From Proteles cristata cristata (taxonomy: Eukaryota; Chordata; Mammalia; Carnivora; Hyaenidae): DNA of 64,000 bases. Below the pieces are notes generated by a model, which was not told where the DNA came from, searched no databases, and saw only the letters and a program-made list of their open reading frames with translations. Made by a program: the position numbers and the translations under genes. The stretch covers positions 17,751 to 81,750 of the forward strand of contig JAESUZ010001523.1 in the NCBI GenBank assembly GCA_017311185.1, read 5' to 3'. Each line of letters begins with the position of its first letter. Position 1 is the stretch's first letter. Below, one piece after another: positions 47,006 to 60,077 of the stretch.

Positions 47006-48574
47006 CCAATATTACAGGGTTTGTGACCTAGATAGGGGGTAGCAGATGTTTTTGAAAGTTGGAAAAAGCTTTTCTTATAAAATCATAACATATAAGGAGC
47101 CATCTGCTCTGAATTAGGATGACATCAGCCCAATGCTGATGAGCATCACAGACATTTCCAAGATCTGGATACACATAAAACAGGCAAGATGAGAAGCTTT
47201 TGTCATCCCTAAAACTAAAAGTCCCTCCTCAAGAAGTAGATAGTGCCTTTTTTTTGGGGGGGGGGCTCTCTGAGACTAAATGGCTCTATACTAGTGAGCT
47301 CCAGCTGTTAGGCTAAAGCATTGATGGGGCATGAGCTCATAGACAAAGATCTTAGAGCCCTGGGTTTTGGTAAGACATAACTGGCCTGTCAGGCTAATAG
47401 CAGAATCATAGACAGTCACCTAACAGTAAGATCTATTTGCAGTGTTTTCACTGTAACCCCAGGGAACCACCCCCCACAGAAGAGTTTCCTGAAAAGCCTT
47501 TTGTTCTCTCACAAATGACCTGACCACTTCTTGACTAGAGACACTGTTAGAAAAAGTTCATATTTACTGTGGAAACATCCAATGGCATCAGATCAATGTG
47601 GCATAAGGCCAGGGCAGTCTTGAGCACCTGGGTTTCCATCTGTACTGGGATGTTCTGCAAGGAAGCATTAGACCAGAGGATGATGGGACAGGGAAGGGAA
47701 TGTGCAGACCCTCAGGTGAACTAGACCATACTTGGAAGCTGCTACATTTAAACCATTATAGAGAAACTGTAGGGGGAAGTGACAGGGAGTGACTAGCCTG
47801 TCAAAAATATTAGCATGTCTAATGGTTTTCAAAGTCTGTTTATTCAGAGATATAGATTCTCCTTCTGAGCATTGGGTCCAATCTCTTGATGAAATTACAT
47901 CAGGAGATTAATTAATTAATCTGAGGAAATGGTTATTCTATTAGAAAATATGGAGCCATCTTTAGACTTTCAGTTAAAAAAAATAAATAAAATTTGACAG
48001 TTAGAGGAAACATTTATGAGGTTCAATTAAAAAGGCAAGGCACTCTATTTTGGGAGATGTGAATCCGACTTTGAAATTTCTGTCATTTTATATCTCAGTT
48101 TCTGGAGACAACAGTCCTTGTCCTACTAGCTTCCCAGTTGGACTTAACGAGACAATAATTAAAAGAGGATAGTACTTTGTAAATTCAATTGATCTCTTTC
48201 TCTTTTCTTTGATTCTTCTGCATTAGATAATTGCATTTTGGGATCACCTAGCTTATATTTTCTCCTTAGAACTGTAAACAATTATAACTGGCTTCATCTG
48301 AAAATCAATGTGAACATTATAGGTCATCAACTTATATTTAATTAATTAAATTAGTGCTCATCAATGTTACAAAGACAGGGAACAAGCTTGGAAACTTCCC
48401 AGAAGGCTGATATCATGTGGGAAATTAATCAAGATTTCCAAGGGTTAGGTTATGACTTCAGTGCTGAAAATGAAAAGCAAAATGACTTTATTTTCAGATA
48501 TTGTTCTAGTAGAATTGAGCTCATTTCACATACTATTACCTATCTATCCTAGAGAGATTCAGGGGAAAAAATCC
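47006..48574. other. No recognised feature; poly(G) run
   Basis: No clear gene or repeat over 1.5 kb. G-run at 47257-47266. The open frame 48364-48552 has no motif. Confidence 0.5.
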
Positions 48575-48760
48575 CAACTTTAAAGTCAGACAGACATAGA
48601 TTTGGGTAACAGTTCTGTATTTTTTTGCTAGGTAGGTGACATTGGTCAAGTTACCCAACCTCTCTGAATCTTAATTTCCTCAACTATATACAGGAATAAT
48701 AGTAATACTCACCTTATGGGAATATTGTGGGGGAATAAATGAGACTGGGAGACTGCAGTC
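48575..48760 (+). mobile_element. MIR SINE relic
   Basis: 'aaagtcagacagacatagat', 'ggtgacattggtcaagttac', 'ctctctgaatcttaatttcc' and 'tgtgggggaataaatgagac'. Confidence 0.85.
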
Positions 48761-48790
48761 AAATAATTGGGGCTTTAAATTCTGATTCTG

Positions 48791-49000
48791 GGGGCGCCTG
48801 GGTGGCTCAGTCGGTTGAGTGTCTGACTTTGGCTCAGGTCGTGATCTCACAGTCTGTGAGTTCGAGCGCTGCATCGGGCTCTGTGCTGACAGCTCAGAGC
48901 CTGGAGCCTGCTTTGGATTCTGTTTCTCCCTCTCTCTCTGTCCCTCCTCCTCTCATGCTGTCTCTGTCTCTCTCAAAAATAAAATAAACATTAATTTTTT
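48791..49000 (+). mobile_element. CAN SINE
   Basis: 'gggcgcctgggtggctcagt' head, 'gagcctggagcctgctttgg' body and an AAATAAACATT tail. Flanks 'taaattctgattctgg' and 'taaatcctggttttgg' differ by three transitions. Confidence 0.95.
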
Positions 49001-49004
49001 TTTT

Positions 49005-49110
49005 TAAATCCTGGTTTTGGTCCTTTGTAGCTGTGTATCCTTAGGTGAGTAATTTAACTTGCCTGAACCTGTTTCCTCATCTGCAAAGTAAAAGTAACAC
49101 TGCAATTTAT
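49005..49110 (+). mobile_element. Second MIR relic
   Basis: 'tgtagctgtgtatccttagg' and 'gaacctgtttcctcatctgc' are MIR core text, repeating what lies at 48575-48760. It is a separate copy whose left end precedes the SINE. Confidence 0.7.
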
Positions 49111-49323
49111 AGGTTTTGGTGACCATATATTTTGACTTGCTCTCATGCAAACTAATTGCTTACTCATGATAATGAAAAATTATCTGTAAATTCAAAGCTG
49201 ACATAAAGGAAAGTAAAAAGATAGTGCCTGGTGATTGATACCAGCTCTATTTTCCATTTTAGGCCCCAAAACCACTTCTTTATGTTAAAATGGCCCTCCA
49301 GTTAGGGCAATGTCTTCTTGAGT

Positions 49324-49531
49324 ACTATGTTTTTAATCTTTTTAAATGTTTCTTTCTTTTTTGAGAGAGACAGAGTGTAAGCAGGGGGAGGCAGATAGAG
49401 ACACACACACACACAGAATCTGAAGCAGGCTCCAGGCTTTTAGCCTGGTGAGAGGCTCAAACTCATGAATCATGAGATCATTACCTGGGCTGAAGACAAA
49501 CACTTTACCAATTGAGCCACCCAGGAACCTC
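49324..49531 (-). mobile_element. CAN SINE with 13-bp target duplication
   Basis: T-rich end, (AC)n at 49401-49414, 'gaagcaggctccaggctttt', head 'gagccacccaggaacctc'. Perfect duplication 'tgtcttcttgagt' ending at 49323 and at 49532-49544. Confidence 0.95.
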
Positions 49532-49544
49532 TGTCTTCTTGAGT

Positions 49545-50037
49545 TATAAATATCACATCATGTTTAATGTCCATCAAAAGATTATCCTGTGAATTAGAAA
49601 GTTATTCTTCACATGAAACTTTTTATTCTAAAGTAATTTCTAACTTAATATTCATAGGTGTAGGTTTCACTGGAGACTATTAGCACATCCAGTTAACAGT
49701 GCTTAAGTGATATTTTGTTTGTCTTTATTGTTTTGCATGAAAAATATGTTGATAGGCCATGGATGCCTACTGAGTTCAGCAGTGATAAATAAACAAATCA
49801 TTAAGTTGTAAACAAAAGTGTCAATACCAGCCCGATCTATTCAAATAATTGCCTTGATAGACAAAGATTAAGTCTATATTTACAAACTGATTTGGCTGAA
49901 ATGAGACCAGTGAAGAAAAGTATATTTCATAAAAATAAACACATGAAATGTATTCCATTATTCCATATGACAACCAAGGTGTCATATTCCTTTTTAAATT
50001 TCATTTGTATTTATTTGATTACCTTTTGTGACATCTT
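49545..50037. other. No recognised feature
   Basis: AT-rich, with no repeat or gene identified. Confidence 0.45.
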
Positions 50038-50525
50038 AGTAGGCAGAATAATGGCCTCTTGAAGATATCAACATCTTCATCTGTTAGGAATATGTTGAGT
50101 TATATAGCAAAGGTAAATTAAGGTTCCAAATAGAATTATGGTTGCTAATCACCTGACTTTAAAATAGGGCAGCTATCCTGTATTCAGGTAAACCCAATGT
50201 AATCACAAGGGTCATTAAAAGTGGAAGAGGGAAGCAGAAGATAAGGTTGGAGTGATATGAAAAGGACTCAATTTGCCATTTCTGGCTTTGAAGATGGAAG
50301 AAGGACAAGCACCAAGGAATGTGGGCAACATTTAGAAGGTAGAAAAGGAGAGGTTAATTTTTTTCCCTTAGAATTCAGAAAAAGATTCAGTCATTTTCAT
50401 ACTTTAATTTTAGTCCAGTAAGACCCACATCAAACTTCCAATCCCTCAAACTATAAGATTCTAATAAATGTGTTGATTTAAACCACTAAGTTTGTGGTAA
50501 TTTATAAAAACAACAATAAGAAAAC
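50038..50525 (+). mobile_element. MaLR LTR (MLT1/MST-like)
   Basis: 'gcagaataatggcctcttga', 'caatgtaatcacaagggtca', 'tggctttgaagatggaagaa', 'aaaccactaagtttgtggta' appear in LTR order. A polyadenylation signal AATAAA lies at 50464-50469. A solitary, non-coding old LTR. Confidence 0.78.
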
Positions 50526-51237
50526 AGGCATTTCTTGAGTTGTCAGTCTTTTCTTATCAACTTGTAAGGGTAGGTACTTTTTTTGATACAAGTTCATGAA
50601 TTGTGATACAAGTTATTGAATATATATATTATAAATATTTTCTCACAGGCTTCACTTCTTCTTTTCACTTTCCTAATGGTGAGCTTCTTAATTTTAATTA
50701 AGTCTACTTTCCAGTCTTTTTCTCTCATTAGTGCTATTTTAAGCCTTTTTTAAGAGATTTTTGTTAAACCCAAGTCCATGAAAATGTCTTGCTAATATTC
50801 AAAAAAACAAACAAACAGGCATTTACCACTTTTTGCCATTTACTACAGACATTATACATGCTTATCTCTAGAACTGGAGTAACCTTTTTGCAATGACTCT
50901 GTACATTTAAATTTGTACAAAAAGTAAATCCCAAACCCAGCACATACACACATACTGTTTAGTAAAATATTTTTCTATAATAGAAGAACTATAAATGTGT
51001 GTTAACTGATTGAATGAATGATACCAAACAATCTAAGATTAGATTTTAATCCCTCTTTTTGACCTATAGAATTGTGTAGACACAACTAAAGGTATTCAGT
51101 CAATCCATCCCCATGATCCATGAATTAAATATCTGTTTTCTTTTGGTGATTCTTATATAGAAATAGGATGTATTCTGAATAAAAAAAAGAAACTGTCCTA
51201 AATTAAAAAAAATAAAAAAAAGGAATAAGAGTAATAG
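50526..51237. other. No recognised feature; A-rich run
   Basis: No clear repeat or gene. A-rich tract at 51180-51222. Confidence 0.45.
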
Positions 51238-51485
51238 TATGAAGTAGTGGCTATGAGCTCAGACTCAAGAATCAAGTAGACTTAGGTTGAATCCGGTTCC
51301 ATTTGTATTTATTATTGATATGATTTTATGGAGATAACTTCATCTCACTGAGCCACAATTTTCTCATATGTCAAATGTTGATAATATTTGGAACTACTTT
51401 ATACATTGTTGTAAAGATTTAAAATAAGAGGAATGAATGTAAAATGGCTTGACATGGAATGCACGCATAATCAGTGTTAGTCATG
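51238..51485 (+). mobile_element. MIR SINE relic
   Basis: 'tgagctcagactcaagaatc', 'cttcatctcactgagccaca', 'ttttctcatatgtcaaatgt' and 'gaatgaatgtaaaatggctt'. Confidence 0.7.
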
Positions 51486-51650
51486 GTGCAGTGGCAAGAA
51501 TATTGAACTGTAATTCAGGAAAAGAGGTTTTAATCTTCTTTTTTATCCCTAATTCGCATTATTATGTTCAGAAAATCCCTTCCATTTCTGCTTCTTTAAG
51601 ATTTTCATCTGTCAAAATAGCTACATGAATTAGACAAATAAGAGCTTGTC
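51486..51650 (+). mobile_element. Possible MIR3-type relic
   Basis: 'gtgcagtggcaagaatattg' then 'aactgtaattcaggaaaaga' resembles the start of a MIR3-like SINE. Tentative. Confidence 0.45.
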
Positions 51651-51803
51651 TAGATCTAAAATTAACCATCTTTGAGTATCTTATTATATTCTTAGGCATC
51701 ACTATCCAGGCCAAATTTCTAGACTCCAACAGATCAGTAACCACAGAATCAAATGAGGACCTTGACAAGTTAAAAAATATTCCATCTCATAAAGATGTGG
51801 TAT

Positions 51804-51804
<1 letters not shown>

Positions 51805-51882
<78 letters not shown>
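51805..51882 (+). repeat. (CA)n microsatellite
   Basis: Nearly perfect CA repeat of about 38 units with one 'acaaac' interruption, inside old L1. Confidence 0.96.
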
Positions 51883-51884
<2 letters not shown>

Positions 51885-52205
51885 AATATTATTCAGCCAT
51901 GAGAAAGAAGGAAATCCTGATGTTTGTGACAACACAGATGGACCTGGAGGGCATTATGATAAGTGAAATAAGTCAGAGAAAGACAAATAATGTATGATCT
52001 CAAATATATAGAATCTTAAAAATTCAAACTCATAGAAACAAAATAGAATGGTAATTACCTGGAACTGGAGATCAAGGGAAATGGAAGCTGTAAAAGAGTA
52101 TAAACTTCCATTTAGAGTGTAATAAGTTTGAGGAATCTAATGCATAGCATTGTGATTATAGTTAACTATAGTATATACTTGAAAGTTGCTATGCAAGTAG
52201 ACCTT

Positions 52206-52320
52206 TTTTTTTTCCCCTCCTGGAGTTGGTGAGTCTATAGGAGCCCTTTAAGAGCCATCTCTTAGTTTGGTCTAGCCTTGTGGGTCTTTTGGACATGAGC
52301 GTTTCTTTCTTGCTTGCGTT

Positions 52321-52384
<64 letters not shown>

Positions 52385-52405
52385 TCCTTCCTTCCTTCCT
52401 TCTTT

Positions 52406-52465
<60 letters not shown>

Positions 52466-52470
52466 TTCTT

Positions 52471-52535
<65 letters not shown>

Positions 52536-54084
52536 CTTTACAAATAGTTTATTGTCAAGTTGGTTTCCATATAACACCCAGTGCTCATCCCCACAAGTGC
52601 CCTCCTACATGCCCATCTCCCCATTCCCTCCCACACCCATGAGTCCTCAGTTTATTCTCAGCATTTAAGTGTCTCTCATGGTTAACCTCTCTCCCTCTCC
52701 CTCACTATTTCCCCCCTTCTTATCCCCCGAGGTCCTCGGTTAAGTTCCTCCTAATCCTCCTAAACGTGCAAACATATGGTATTTGTCTTTCTCTGCCTGA
52801 CTCATTTCGTTCAGCATAACACCCTCAAGGTCCATCCATGTTGCTACACATGTCCAGATTTCATTCTTTCTCATTGCCATAGTATTCCATCATATAGATA
52901 AACCACATTTTCTTGATCCATTCATCCATTGATGGACACTTAGGCTTTTTCCATGTTTTCGCTATTGTTGAGAGTGCTGCTATGAACATTAGGGTACATG
53001 TGCTCCTATGCATCATCTCTCCTATATTCCTTGGGTAAATTATTAGCAGTGCTATTGCTGGGTCATAGGGGAGTTTTATCATTAATTTTTTGAGGAAGCT
53101 CCACACTGTTTACCAGAGGGCTGCACCAGTTTACATTCCCACCAACAGTGTAGGAGGGTACCTGTTTCTCCACATCCTCTCCGGCATCTAGAGTCCTCTG
53201 ATTTGCTCATTTTAGCCACTCTGACTGGCGTGAGGTGGCGTGTGGTTTTGATTTGTATTTCCCTGATGCGGAGGGATGCTGAGCATCGTTTCATGTGTCT
53301 GTTGGCCATCTGGATGGCCTCTCTGGAGAAGTATCTGTTCATATCTTCTGCCCATTTCTTCACTGGGTTGTTTGTTTTTCGGGTGTGGAGTTTGGTGAGT
53401 TCCTTACAGATTTTGGATATTAACCCTTTATCTGATATGTCATTGGCAACTATCTTTTCCCATTCAGTCGGTTACCTATTAATTTTATGGATTGTTTCCT
53501 TTGCCGTGCAGAAGCTTTTAATCTTGATGAGGTCCCAATCGTTTATTTTTGCTCTTGATTCTTTTGCTTTTGGGGATGTGTCAAGTAAGAAATTGTTGCG
53601 GCGGAGGCCAAAGAGATTGTTCCCTGTTTTCTCCTCTAGGGTTTTGATGGCTTCCTGTCTCACGTTAGGTCCTTTATCCATTTTGAGTTTATTTTTGTGT
53701 ATGGTGTGAGAAAACGACCTAGTTTCATTCTTCTTCATGTTGCTGTCCAGTCCTCCCAGCACCATCTGTTAATGAGGCTGTCTTTTTCCCATTGGATACT
53801 CTTTGCTGCTTTGTCAAAGATTAGTTGGTTGTACATTTTTGGGTCCATTCTGAGTTCTCTATTCTATTCCATTGGTCTATGTGTCTGTTTTTGTGCCAAT
53901 ACCATACTGTCTTGATGATAACAGCTTTGTAGTAGAGGCTAAAGTCTGGGATGGTGATACCTCCCGTTTTGGTTTGATTCTTCAATACTACTTTGGTTAT
54001 TCGGGTTCTTTTGTGGTTCCATATAAATTTAAGAATAGTTTGTTCTAGTTTTGAGAAGTATGGTGGTACAATTTTGATTGGGAT
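52206..54084 (-). mobile_element. 5'-truncated young L1 with apparent 3' transduction
   Basis: Bounded by a perfect 16-bp duplication 'tatgcaagtagacctt' (52190-52205 and 54085-54100). In the element's own direction: ORF2 reverse-transcriptase/C-terminal part (54084 to about 52780), 3' UTR to 52540, a (GAAA)n tail (52539-52312), about 98 bp of non-L1 DNA (52311-52214), then a short final poly(A) (52213-52206). Coding remnants: 52861-53363 ([35 protein letters not shown]) and 53472-53765. Frames broken. Confidence 0.93.
52312..52539 (+). repeat. Long interrupted (TTTC)n tract
   Basis: About 228 bp of TTTC with TTCC and TCTC interruptions, the expanded first poly(A) tail of the young L1. Frames across it (52280-52642, 52272-52577) are low-complexity artefacts. 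Confidence 0.96.
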
Positions 54085-54260
54085 TATGCAAGTAGACCTT
54101 AAATGTTCTCACCACGAAAAAATAAGTGGTAATTATTTAATGTGATGTAGGTGTCAGTTAACACTGTGGTCGTAATCATATTGCAATATATGTGTGTCAA
54201 ATTAGTAAGTTGTATACCTTAAACTTATACAATGTTATATGCCAAACCTGTCTCAATACA

Positions 54261-56566
54261 TCTGGAAAGAAAACTTTCAATTGATCCATCTTCTGTGTTT
54301 AACTTCTCATATTTATTTTAGTGCTATTACCTACGTTCCATGTGGAATTCAGAAGTATATACTATCTTGTATAATTTATTGAATAGTATCCACATTTAGA
54401 ATGTGTTAGACATGTACAATATAAGAGTCCAGGGAGTACTATTTTAGAGAGAGAAGGTAGAATCTTACTTGTGGGGCAAAAGGCAAAAATGAAGAAAATG
54501 TATGTTATTTGAAAGGAAAAAAGCCCTTCCATCACAATCTATGTTTAAGTTCCATTTGTCCCAAGGTTGTTTGCTTTTCACGTATGAAGGAATTGTTTTA
54601 TATCTGGGCAGATTTGTGCTGAATAAACAATTCTCTCCAGAGAAGGGCCCTGTGTCAAATGGTATTGGGAGGAAATTGCTCTGCCTTTATGATCAAGCTT
54701 TCCCAAAGTTCATGCATTGCTCAAAACTTAAAATATTAGTGGAAATAAATATGGAATCTAGAGGAAAGGACACCTGAGGGCAACTTCACAGCATCCCTGG
54801 CTATTCACCACCTTGAGGGCACATCTACTGAATTGCGAGGCAGGATATAGGCTCTGATCCAGATGCACAGAGCGGTTGCTAGAGGAGCCCTAAGCTGTGC
54901 AGGGACAATGTCAAAGTAGGTCCTTCAGCGTTTCCCTGGGAATTTAGCATCTGACTGTTAAAAGATCACTTATTTGTTTGAAGAACTTAAGACTTTAATT
55001 TCTTTGATTAATAAAGTCAAATACTTGCAATGGCTTTAAATAATGTCAGGAATATTTTTAATGCAACTAGAATTGTTTTTTCTTTTTTAAGAAAGGAAAT
55101 TAATCTTATGAACATTATCCCCTATTTGATTCTATGTGGTTCTACATAATTTTATTTTTCAAATACACACATGAGAAAAATGAGCCATCACCATCAGTAA
55201 TAGTGACTTACTAGAGAAATTATTTTTTTATGAGAGGTGGGAAGGTATGGGAGATGGATATCAAAATATATGAAATTTGAACCACCAATTTGAAAACAAA
55301 TACCCAGATGATTCTGGGAATCACTGGATTTCTTTTTTACCTGAATCCATCGTTGCCTTTCTATTAGAGCTGAAACATCTAGACAATACATATTCTCCCT
55401 GGTTGTCAATAAACAATATATGTCAGTCTTTCCACTCTTGTTTTAAATAAGGCAGCGAGTATTAGAGTTTTGGCAGAGAAAATATGTATAAAAATTAATT
55501 ATTATAGTGCTCAATTGATGGAGGTAAGAACAGGCTGAAATTAAAATCAGACGACTTTTAATGGATATTAATCCATTTTTTAAAATTTAAAATATGTCTG
55601 GGTTCTCTTTCCTAAAGTCAATAAAAAGTCAAGGAATCACTAATAATAATGGTGGTGGGATCTTGTGGAAAATAACTTTGTTTTCATCAGTCTCTGCTGA
55701 AAGTCACCCTGTTTGTTGGTCAACACCATTGTGAAGACAGGAGTTCAGGGAAGGGTCCTAGGGCTCAATATGTTTCCACTATTTAAACCCCTACTAAGGA
55801 GTAAAGCCTTTAATTTCAGATTTAGAGACAATCCTTCAAAATCCATTAGCCTTAGGAGAGAAGGTACAGATGTCTTGTTTATACTTAGGTTTAGATTGCA
55901 GAGACTTCTTTGTAGCAAGTTTTGATTAGGGAAACACAGCTCTGGGTGCCTAAAAGCAGGCAGGAGAAGAAACTTCTTCAAAGTAGGATATTCAAAAAAG
56001 GGAGACTTAGGGCAAAGGAGACATATTATATCCAACGCTGGTCCTCTTTGAATTTATAGGTTTGGAGGATTAAACATGAAATTAAATAATCATGTTTTTT
56101 TGTGTATTTTTCCTGTATGTTCATCTAGTTTCGAGGACTTTCAGCCTAGTGATCTTAGAAATAAAATACTTGTAACATATGTGACTTGAGATTCACCAAT
56201 TGACCAGTAAAATGTACACATCATAATTCAGAATTAGGAAATCTATGTAGTTAAATCAGAAAGAGATATTTCTTTTCAAAGGTTAATAGTTTATATGATG
56301 TTTCCAGATTTCAGCAATTTCTGGATTCATTCTGTGTTCAATTTATGAAATCTTGAAACTAGTCAACAACTTTGACTAGGCTTAGCTAATCTCCCTTCAT
56401 GATTACAGGAAACCTTTAATGATGTTAACAAGATCCCTGGCTCTCCCTAGATCTAATTTGGTTAGTTAGGACCTCAATTTCGTTTTCCCCATAAAGACTA
56501 TTCCCAAGTCTTTCCCCCCAAGATTCTCAATTTCCTCTGAACACGAGGCAATCTAAGTTTCCTGCA
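54261..56566. other. 2.3-kb stretch with no recognised repeat or gene
   Basis: No SINE, L1 or LTR is visible. 54502-54920 is somewhat less AT-rich, and 54502-54777 is an open frame of 91 codons without motifs. Complementary frames at 55713-55925 and 55745-56035 cannot both be coding and neither has a signature. Confidence 0.5.
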
Positions 56567-56778
56567 GGGCAATGATTCTTAACCATGGGTGATTTTGCTC
56601 CACAGCGGGAATTTGCCAATGTCTGGACACATTTTTGGTTGTCACAACTTGGGGAAGATGCTACTGCATTTAGTGAGTAAAGGCCAGGAAGCTGTTAAAA
56701 ATTTTATAGTGCATAAGACAGTCACATACAACAGAGAATTACCTTGAAATGAAAGTTAATAGTGTTGAGAAATCCTGT
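56567..56778 (-). mobile_element. MER20 hAT DNA transposon relic
   Basis: 'ggtgattttgctccacagcg', 'gccaatgtctggacacattt', 'ttggttgtcacaacttgggg' and 'aatagtgttgagaaatcctg' are MER20 in reverse, over its usual length of about 210 bp. Confidence 0.85.
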
Positions 56779-57034
56779 TTTATAAAATTTTTCTTTTCCC
56801 CAAGGTGTACATGCATTCTTGGGTAGAGCAACTCAAAACTTGTCTATTCATACACAATACCACAGAAATACAAAGATTATAAGTTAATACTATGAAAAAG
56901 TATATGCCAACAAATAAGACAACCTAGAAAAAAATGGATAAATTCCTAGAAAAAAATATCATCTTCCAAAACTGAATCAAAAAGTAATAGAAATTTTGAA
57001 AAGACAGTTACTGTTAATGAAATTGAATCAGTAA

Positions 57035-57080
57035 TCACACACACACAGACACACAGACACACACACACACACACACACAT
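57035..57080 (+). repeat. (CA)n microsatellite inside old L1
   Basis: Imperfect CA repeat with two 'cagaca' interruptions. Confidence 0.92.
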
Positions 57081-59434
57081 CACATCAAACAAAAGTCCAG
57101 GACAAGATGGCTTCACAGGTGAATTCCATTAAATATTTAAAGAAGGGTTACTACCTGTTCTTCTCAAACTGTTCCAAAACATAGAAGTGGAAGGAAATTT
57201 TCTAAATTCATTCTGAGGCCAGCATTCCATGATACCAAAACCAGACAAAGGCAATATGAAAAAAGAAATTTACAGGCCCATACCTCTGATGAAGATAAAT
57301 GCAAAAATACTCAACAGAATATTAGCATACCAAATTAAACAATGCATTAAAAAAGATTATTCACCATGGTGCAGTGAGATTTATTCCAGGCATGCAAGGG
57401 TGGTTCAATATTCAGAAACTGGTCAATGTGATACATCATAGTAACAAGAGGAAGGAAAAAAAACATATGATCATCTCAATAGATGCAGAAAAAGCATATG
57501 ACAAAGTACAGCACCATTTGTGATAAAAACTCTCAACAAAATTGGTTTAGAGCATACATAGTTCAACATGACAAAGACTGTATATGCAAAATCAACAGCT
57601 AGCATTATACTCAATGGAGAAAAACTGAAAGCTTTTCCTCTAAAATCAAGAGCACGAGGAATATGTCTGCTCTCACCACTTTTATTAAACACAGTACTGG
57701 AAGTCCTAGCTATAGCAATCAGAAAAGGAAAAGAAATAAAAGATATCCAGATTGGTAAGGAAGAAGTAAAATTCTCACTATTTTTAGATGACAAGGTACA
57801 ATATATAGAAAACCCTAAAGATTCTGTCAAAAAACTGTCAAAAATACATGAATTTGGTAAAGTTACAGAATAAAAAATTAATGTACAGAAATCTGTTGCA
57901 TTTCTATACACTAATAATAAAGTAGCAGAAGGAGAAATTAAGGAAACAATCCCATTAACACTTGAACCAAAAATAATAAAATACTAAGGAATGAATTTAA
58001 CCAAGGAGGTGAAAGACTTGTGCTCTCAAAACTATAAGACAACGATGAAAGAAATTGAACATGACACAAACAAATGGAAATATATACTATTTTTATGGAT
58101 TGGAAGAGTTAATATTGTTAAAATGTCCATATTACCCAAAGTAATCTTCAAATTCAATGCAATCCTTATCAAAATACCAAGAGGAATTTTCACAGAACCA
58201 GGACTAATAATCTAAAATTTATATGGAAGCACAAAAGACCCTGAAGAGTCAAGGCATTCTTGAGAAGGAAGAACAATGCTGGAAATATAATCCAAGATTT
58301 CAAGATAAACTCCAAAGCTAAAATAATCAAAACAATATGGCACTGGCACAAAAATAGAAACAGATTAATGGAACAGAAAGAGTGCCCAAAAATATACCCA
58401 CATGAATGGTATATGAATGATAGAGTTCATCTGTGACAAAGGAGACAAGAATATACAATGGGGAAAAGATAGTTTTTTCAATAAATAGTTTTGGGAAAAT
58501 TGGACAATTGCATGGCAAAGAATAAAATTGGACCACTTTCTTATATCACTCACAAAAATAAACTCAAATTGGATTAAATAACTAAATGTAAAACCTGAAA
58601 CCATATAAAACTCCTAAAAGAAAATATAGGCAGTAATCTCTTGGACATCATTCCTAGCAACATATTTATGGGTATGTCTCCTCAGGCAAAGAAAACAAAA
58701 CAAATAAAAATCAAAAACTTTTTTTTTCACAGCCAAATAAATCATCAACAAAACAAAAAACGACACCTAATAAGTGGGAGAAGGTATTTGCAAGTGATAT
58801 ATCCAATAGGAAGTCAATATGCAAAATATATAATGAACTTTCAGAACTCAACACATACACACACACAAAACAACAAACTATACGAATAAAAGGTGGGCAG
58901 AGGACCTGAATAGACATTTTTTCCAAAGAATACATAGAGATGGCCAAGAGACACATGAAAAGATACTCAAAATCACGAATCATCAGGTAAATGCAAATCA
59001 AAACCACAATAAGGTATGACCTCACATCAGTCAGAACGTCTAGTATCAAAAAGGGGAAAATAATAAATATTGATGAGGGTATAGAGAAAAGGAAACCCTT
59101 TTAAACTGTTGGTGGGAATGTAAATTGGTGAAACCAGTGGAAAACACTATGAAGTTTCCTCAAAAAAAATAAATATAGAAATACCATATAATCTAACAAT
59201 TCCACTATTGGGTATTATTAGATCCAAGCATCTATTGATAGATGAATAGATAAAAAAGATGGAATATTACTTAGTCATAAAAATAATGAGATCTTGCCAT
59301 TTGTTACAATATGGATGAACCCAGAAAGTATTATGCTAAGTGAAATAAGTCAAAGAAAGACAAAAACCATATAATTTACTCATGTGGAATCTAAGAAACA
59401 AAATATACAAACAGACTTTTAAATAAAACGAACA

Positions 59435-59691
59435 GGGGCCTCTGGGTGGCTCAGTCGGTTAAGCATCAGGCTCAGGTCATGATCTAGCAGTCTGTGAGTT
59501 TGAGCCCTGCGTCGGGCTCTGTGCTGACAGCTCAGAGCCTGGAGCCTGCTTCGGATTCTGTGTCTCCCTTTCTCTGTCCCTCCTCTGCTCACGCTCTGTC
59601 TCTCTCTCTCTCTCTCTCTCTCAAAAATAAATAAAAACTAATAAATAAATAAATAAAATAAATAAATAAATAAGTAAATAAGTAAGTAATT
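59435..59691 (+). mobile_element. CAN SINE with long AAAT-rich tail
   Basis: 'ggggcctctgggtggctcag' head, 'gccctgcgtcgggctctgtg' body, (CT)n at 59599-59622 and a tail of AAAT/AAGT units to 59690. It splits the old L1 3' UTR. Confidence 0.94.
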
Positions 59692-59770
59692 GAACAAACT
59701 AGTGATTGCCAGAATGGAGGGGGTGGGGGATGGATGAAATAGATAAAGGAAATTTAAAAAAACTTGTCCA

Positions 59771-60070
59771 TTCAGCTCTTTTTCCTGGGACTTTGATTCT
59801 TGATCACAGTAACACAAGGATAAAGAACAAGACACAAACAATATAAAACAGTTAAAAGGAAACACAAAACCAATTGTAGTAAATTCAGCTTGTTGATGAG
59901 ATCAAGAAGAAAGTGCTGTGTAGTTCTTTTTGTCTGTACAGCTAGACCCGGCCTGTATCCCTTTCTACCTCTAAACTTAGTTCCTCAGACATCATGTCTA
60001 TCTTTGAGGTATCCTTCTGACAAATTCCTTTTTTGCTTAAATATGTAAAAATTTGTTCTTGTTCACTGTT
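59771..60070. other. No recognised feature
   Basis: About 300 bp without repeat or gene signature. Confidence 0.4.
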
Positions 60071-60077
60071 TTTTTTT

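Larger units (their letters stand above)
51780..54260 (+). mobile_element. Old L1 3' end, split by a young L1
   Basis: Left part 51780-52205: 'attattcagccatgagaaag', 'tggacctggagggcattatg', 'gtgaaataagtcagagaaag', then 3' UTR. Right part 54101-54260: 'gttgtataccttaaacttata' and the 3' end. A (CA)n has grown at the ORF2 end. Confidence 0.88.
56860..59770 (+). mobile_element. Old L1, ORF2 reverse transcriptase to 3' UTR
   Basis: Plus-strand relic, older than the felid copies. Reverse-transcriptase text [26 protein letters not shown] (57229-57441), FLDD catalytic loop (near 57783), then the C-terminal region and 3' UTR, resuming at 59697 after a SINE ('agtgattgccagaatggagg'). Multiple frameshifts and stops. 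Confidence 0.9.

Noticed and set aside
51702..51935. Frame with a Cys-Val repeat
   Set aside because: It is a translation of a (CA)n microsatellite inside an old L1.
52272..52642. Long frames of repeated FLSF or KERKKERK residues
   Set aside because: They are translations of the (TTTC)n microsatellite, not proteins.
55713..56035. Overlapping opposite-strand frames of 70 and 96 codons
   Set aside because: No motif or homology is recognised and there is no splice context. Mutual antisense overlap is expected by chance.
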